The notes under the pieces: generated by a model
What the model was told of the DNA's origin: nothing
The model's input: only the letters and a program-made list of their open reading frames with translations
Database searches by the model: none
Made by a program: the position numbers and the translations under genes
Shown: positions 60,701-64,000 of the stretch, one piece after another
Layout of the letters: each line of letters begins with the position of its first letter
Position numbering within the stretch: the stretch's first letter is position 1
Assembly (NCBI GenBank): GCA_007922225.1
Contig: ML679995.1
Coordinates: forward strand, 5,212,689-5,276,688
Reading direction: 5' to 3'
Length of the DNA stretch: 64,000 nt
Origin: Emydura subglobosa
Lineage: Eukaryota; Chordata; Testudines; Chelidae

Positions 60701-61269
60701 CCTGGGAAGAGCTAGTGGCTTAATGTGGGAAATGGAAAACTTGATTCGGTTAAGAGAATGAATGAGCAAATTTCACCCAAAGGAACTCAAACACAGACAT
60801 AAAAAAACCATGGCTCCATATTTTCTCCAGGTGCATTGTGAAAGCAGATTCTAAGGGACACTGGGGGCCACACTTTCAAAAATAAGTACTTAGATGGTGC
60901 CCACAAAACATGCACTCAACATGCATACAAGCCGGTATGCACGCAAAGAGGTGTATGCACGTAATCATTTGTGGCCATGTACTTTGCGCATGCAATGGTC
61001 CTTTTTGCTCATGCACACATTTCCTACAGCGACAGGGCCAAACAAAGCTGGTGTGAATGGACTTCAAATGAACCTTTTCCCATTTACAGCAGCAGAGAGT
61101 TTGGCTCCCCACTTAGGGACCTTAATTTGAAAATTTGGCCCTAATCAATCCAAGTGGAAACATTCTTCTAGCCACTGAGTTACCCTGGTCTAATAGGTAA
61201 TGATGTGCAGATGTTCAGGCTGGGTATGGCTGGGGGGGGGAATGTACTGTGCATCACGAGCCATCTTAC

Positions 61270-61398
61270 CTTTGCTATTGCCATCAGGTCCCCGGAGAAT
61301 TGTGCACTCCTCAATGTTCCCGAATGCCTCGAATAGCCTGCGCACGTCATCTTCTGACTGCTGCTTGTTGAGCATGCCCACAAAGAGTTTTCTGTCTT
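61270..61398 (-). CDS. CELF4: CELF4 exon: start of RRM2 (129 nt)
   Basis: First visible exon in transcript order. It starts with two bases of a split Glu codon and encodes 42 whole codons, ending on the first base of a Gly codon (phase 1 to phase 1, so skipping keeps frame). Near its start is RNP2, KLFVGML; then comes helix 1 of RRM2, [19 protein letters not shown], and the loop LRGPDGNSK. The acceptor is ttttgttccag and the donor is AAAG|gtaag. The acceptor is followed directly by AAG, giving a tandem NAGNAG site (CAGAAG) that could drop one codon. RRM2 in CELF proteins contacts UGU-containing RNA with RRM1. The identification is firm; the exact start used at the tandem site is open. Confidence 0.96.
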
Positions 61399-61602
61399 CT
61401 GGAACAAAATAAAGAGATGCTTACCATATTTCAGGAGGAGTGGGAAAACCAAGATGCAAAAGAAAGAGAGAGAAGGGAAGTCCCTGCCAAGGCAACACAT
61501 TTTCAGAAGTGGCTAGGGATTTTGAGTACCTAGCAGGAAATACCTTGAAGGGGCTTTGTTTTCAGAAAGTGCTGAATGTCATATTGAGCTCCGGAAACGG
61601 AG

Positions 61603-61650
61603 GTCACCTCTGAAAATGTCACCTCCGAAAATTAGTTACCTCTGAAAATG
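61603..61650. repeat. Short tandem repeat, about 16-nt unit
   Basis: Three tandem variants of TCACCTCTGAAAATG (CTCTG, CTCCG, CTCTG). It lies 205-252 nt upstream of the 129-nt exon acceptor in transcript sense. Confidence 0.7.
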
Positions 61651-62304
61651 TGTGCCCCAAAGCCGCCCTCATGAGTCAGTTCTCTCTGCTCAGTCTATGC
61701 AGACGACTCCCCGGAAACAAAAGCCTGGCATTTTCCAAACTGCCATTCAAAGGGAATGCATACAAGGATGGCATTTAGAGGCAACCTTCAATTAGGACGT
61801 GCCCTTTTTTAGTAGCCACCACTTTACCATAGAAGCTGCAGGAGAAAATAATTAAGTTTAATGGAAGTGGCTCTATTTTGAATTGGTCTTTGATTTAAAG
61901 GAGCAAGGGAAGTCATTAAATATAAGAAAAGCCCTGGCTTGTAAATGAAGATTTTTCTCTTATATAAATGCTAACATACCCATCATATATAAATATATAC
62001 AAACAAACACATTTATGTACACACACAGATCTACACATATACACAGACGAATACATATTCAAACTATTTTTGAAGTTCCGCTGACTCAAGCCAGCTGAAT
62101 GGATTTTGCCCAAACTTTTCCAAACTTGCAGTGGTCACCATTTAAAGCCAAAATTTACCAATGCAAGTATCTGAGCTAGCACAGGTATGTCCTATTTCAA
62201 CTAACGGGAGACCCTCTGGCATCTTTGATACAACTGTGTTCCGTTGGTACATGTTGTCTTTTTAATGGCAAGCATTGTATTTACCTTTGGGCTTATGGTA
62301 AGGT

Positions 62305-62405
62305 AACGTTTACACTACAGGCATGCCAGTTAGAGGGGGATTTGAAAGAGTATGATCCCTGACCAACACAGCTGTGTCTACATATATCCCTAATGTAGAC
62401 ATAGT
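62305..62405. mobile_element. MITE-like fragment
   Basis: GTAACGTTTACACTACAGGC at one end; GCTGTGTCTACATATATCCC and AATGTAGACATAGTT at the other. Confidence 0.45.
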
Positions 62406-63402
62406 TAATAGAAAGAATCTCATGGACTTCAATAGGCATTGGATTCGCTGTCCTAAGAATTGTGACTGGGCAGCACTATACAACATCACTGGCTGACGAA
62501 AAGAAATAAATGTACATGGTTTACGTTGTGTATGTAAATAGGCCATTTACACACAATTCATAAACGTCTAACTCATCATTCATTAAATACTATGTAAATC
62601 TGTGAGAACCAAGATGGGTTTTTTTTCTCAAAGCAGTTTACAGAACAGATGCGACCAATTTGAGTAAATGCATGTTAGTAAATAAAGGAATACTTTGCTT
62701 TTTTTTAAACGCGCATGTTAATGACCTGTACCTGACCAGAATGCCCGTTTACGAAACCGCTTTTCTGCCTGAGAACGTGGGTGATTTGCACCAACTTTAC
62801 TCATTCAGAAAGTGGCGATTTAGGCAAACTGCGCCACTTAAACAGGTTTGATCAATATCTACATACCGAAGGGTCATCTGCAAATTAGCAAATTGCCTTA
62901 TAAACTGAGCTAACGTTAATTTTTCATGCCGTGGATTAGAACCCAACCCTACCCCATTAGGGTGTTCCCCATGAAGAAAGAGGACTCTGTCTATAGAAAA
63001 TGCACAGATGGCTAGAGTTGGAAGATGACCTTCAGTTGAGAAGCCAGTGCTGACATGGTAGGAACACAATACACTGGGTTATCCCCTCCAATTCTTTCTT
63101 TCCCTCCTCCTCTGAAGCAGCTAAAGTACTGGACATCTCAAAGGCTTGTTTTCTAGAGGGATGCATAAGGAAAGTGATAGTTCTGATAACTGTCTTAACC
63201 CGATCTACCGTAAACCATGAAAAGAGGAGCTAGAAAGATCTGTTAGTGCAGTGCAGGATTTCCCCACTGTACATTTTTCAGTGCTTTGTCCAGACCATTT
63301 TTTTTGGCGCAATTGAGTATTTGAATCCTGCAGTGGCAAGGAATGGACTAAATATTCGAATTGTTCTCTCTCTATGGCTCTGTGAGTCTGAGGAGTGACC
63401 AG

Positions 63403-63529
63403 CTAGGGTGACCAAACAGTAATTGTGAAAAATCGGGACAAGGGGTGAAGGATAATAGACGCCTGCAGGAGACAAAGCCTCAAATATCAGGACTGTCCCT
63501 GTAAAATCGGGACATCTGGTCACTCTACT
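63403..63529. mobile_element. MITE with TAGGGTGACCA-type ends
   Basis: Begins CTAGGGTGACCAAACAG and ends ACATCTGGTCACTCTA, a clear terminal inverted repeat. Both halves carry AAAATCGGGACA-type words. A short element common in turtle genomes in my recollection; non-coding. Confidence 0.65.
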
Positions 63530-63724
63530 GCCAGCATTCCCCTGGGCCTGTTAAAGGTCACATCTCTATGATGGGCCTCATCTGTCCGCCAATAAAGGAA
63601 TATTTCCTAATCATTGGGTGGGCTCGGGGAGGAAGGGAAAGATTCAACTGTAGAAAAGTCTCCCCTATGGCCAGATGAAACTATCTTCTTCAATATACAA
63701 TGTGTAGGGCCCATCAGAACCACT

Positions 63725-63885
63725 GGCCTTTACTGATTCCCTGGAAAAGCACTTTTATGCCGGTATAATTGCATCTGCACTAGGAGTTTTACTGGTACAG
63801 ATGTGTCAGACAAAATTCACACCTCTGACTGATATTATAATACCAGCAAACGTTTCTAGTGTGGACCTGGCCTGAGACTGCCTTG
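63725..63885. mobile_element. MITE-like element
   Basis: AAGCACTTTTATGCCGGTAT and TCTAGTGTGGACCTGGCCTG, with internal TTTTACTGGTACAGA / AATACCAGCAAA-type opposed words. Left end is indistinct. Confidence 0.4.
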
Positions 63886-64000
63886 CCTAGTTTAGTTATG
63901 CAAAGCATAAATCTAGGTATGTTACACAAACCGTTTATTTTTTATTGACTTCCTTTTCCCGGAGTCTATGCATGTCCCATGGCTCTAGGGCGAAGATTTT

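Larger units (their letters stand above)
50160..61269 (-). other. CELF4: CELF4 intron between the 129-nt and 80-nt exons
   Basis: An 11.1-kb intron that splits RNP1 of RRM2. Contents: a CA-rich tract (sense GU-rich) at 50571-50594, two copies of a 168-bp segment (51711, 53789), CR1/L3-like copies (52125, 57275), SINE relics (53160, 55110, 60480), A/T-rich MITE-like pieces (54650, 55680, 59395, 60125), an LTR-like block (59540-60108), and a UGCAUG cluster at 60909-61015. 55800-57270 and 57610-59390 show nothing I can name apart from a GTGTAAA/GGCACCTAA-type short repeat near 56750-56840. Confidence 0.85.
1..64000 (-). other. CELF4: CELF4 gene, internal part (exons and introns)
   Basis: The whole window appears to lie inside one transcription unit on the minus strand. 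Five exons with exact splice borders and continuous phase encode RRM2 and the linker of CELF4, a mainly neuronal RNA-binding protein that binds U/G-rich RNA and acts in alternative splicing, mRNA stability and translation. Paralogues were considered: the linker segments [20 protein letters not shown] and [20 protein letters not shown] match CELF4 as I remember it and differ clearly from CELF3, CELF5 and CELF6. Introns of 11-18 kb fit the very long mammalian CELF4 gene. RRM1, RRM3, both UTRs and the promoter are outside the window. Confidence 0.93.
61399..64000 (-). other. CELF4: CELF4 intron upstream of the 129-nt exon (partial)
   Basis: At least 2.6 kb of intron. Contents: a short tandem repeat (61603-61650), an AT-rich single-copy-looking block (61790-61930), a sense-strand UGU-rich tract (61998-62048), and three MITE-like elements (62305, 63403, 63725). 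62410-63400 shows nothing I can name. Confidence 0.85.

Overview
The window is vertebrate nuclear DNA. The only cellular gene I can support is CELF4 (CUGBP Elav-like family member 4), read on the minus strand. Five internal exons are visible, in transcript order 61398-61270, 50159-50080, 32524-32381, 20163-20016 and 8781-8632. Each has canonical AG/GT borders and the reading phases join exactly. They encode 216 complete codons: nearly all of RRM2 and most of the Met/Ala/Gln- and Pro/Gly-rich linker before RRM3. The first exons (RRM1) lie beyond 64000 and the last exons (rest of linker, RRM3, 3'UTR) lie before position 1. Everything else is intron, about 98-99% of the window.

The repeats point to a non-avian sauropsid, most likely a turtle (crocodilian is the alternative). 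CR1 LINEs predominate, including a 2.5 kb copy with readable endonuclease and reverse transcriptase and several copies ending in the CR1 tail TTCTATGATTCTATGA. There are many old MIR/tRNA-type SINE relics and many short palindromic DNA-transposon-like elements with GTCTACACT-type ends or A/T-rich ends. One decayed Ty3/Gypsy-type fragment carries a DTGA protease motif. I recognised these families from memory and did not align them.

Layout: 1-8631 intron with an ancient repeat split by a nested MITE, a CR1 tail and an LTR-like block; 8632-8781 exon; 8782-20015 intron with hairpin repeats and the long minus-strand CR1; 20016-20163 exon; 20164-32380 intron with MITEs, SINEs, a CR1 fold-back and the Gypsy relic; 32381-32524 exon; 32525-50079 intron; 50080-50159 exon; 50160-61269 intron with a duplicated 168-bp segment and CR1/L3-like copies; 61270-61398 exon; 61399-64000 intron.

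The most interesting signals concern splicing. The three exons that can be skipped without a frame change (129, 144 and 150 nt) each have an exact UGCAUG (RBFOX motif) on the sense strand within 500 nt downstream; the 144-nt exon has one at +22 and another about 80 nt upstream. The two frame-changing exons (80 and 148 nt) have none within 500 nt on either side by my reading. There is also a NAGNAG acceptor, and GU-rich tracts of the kind CELF proteins bind lie upstream of two exons. I saw no prokaryote-type system, tRNA, rRNA or CRISPR array.
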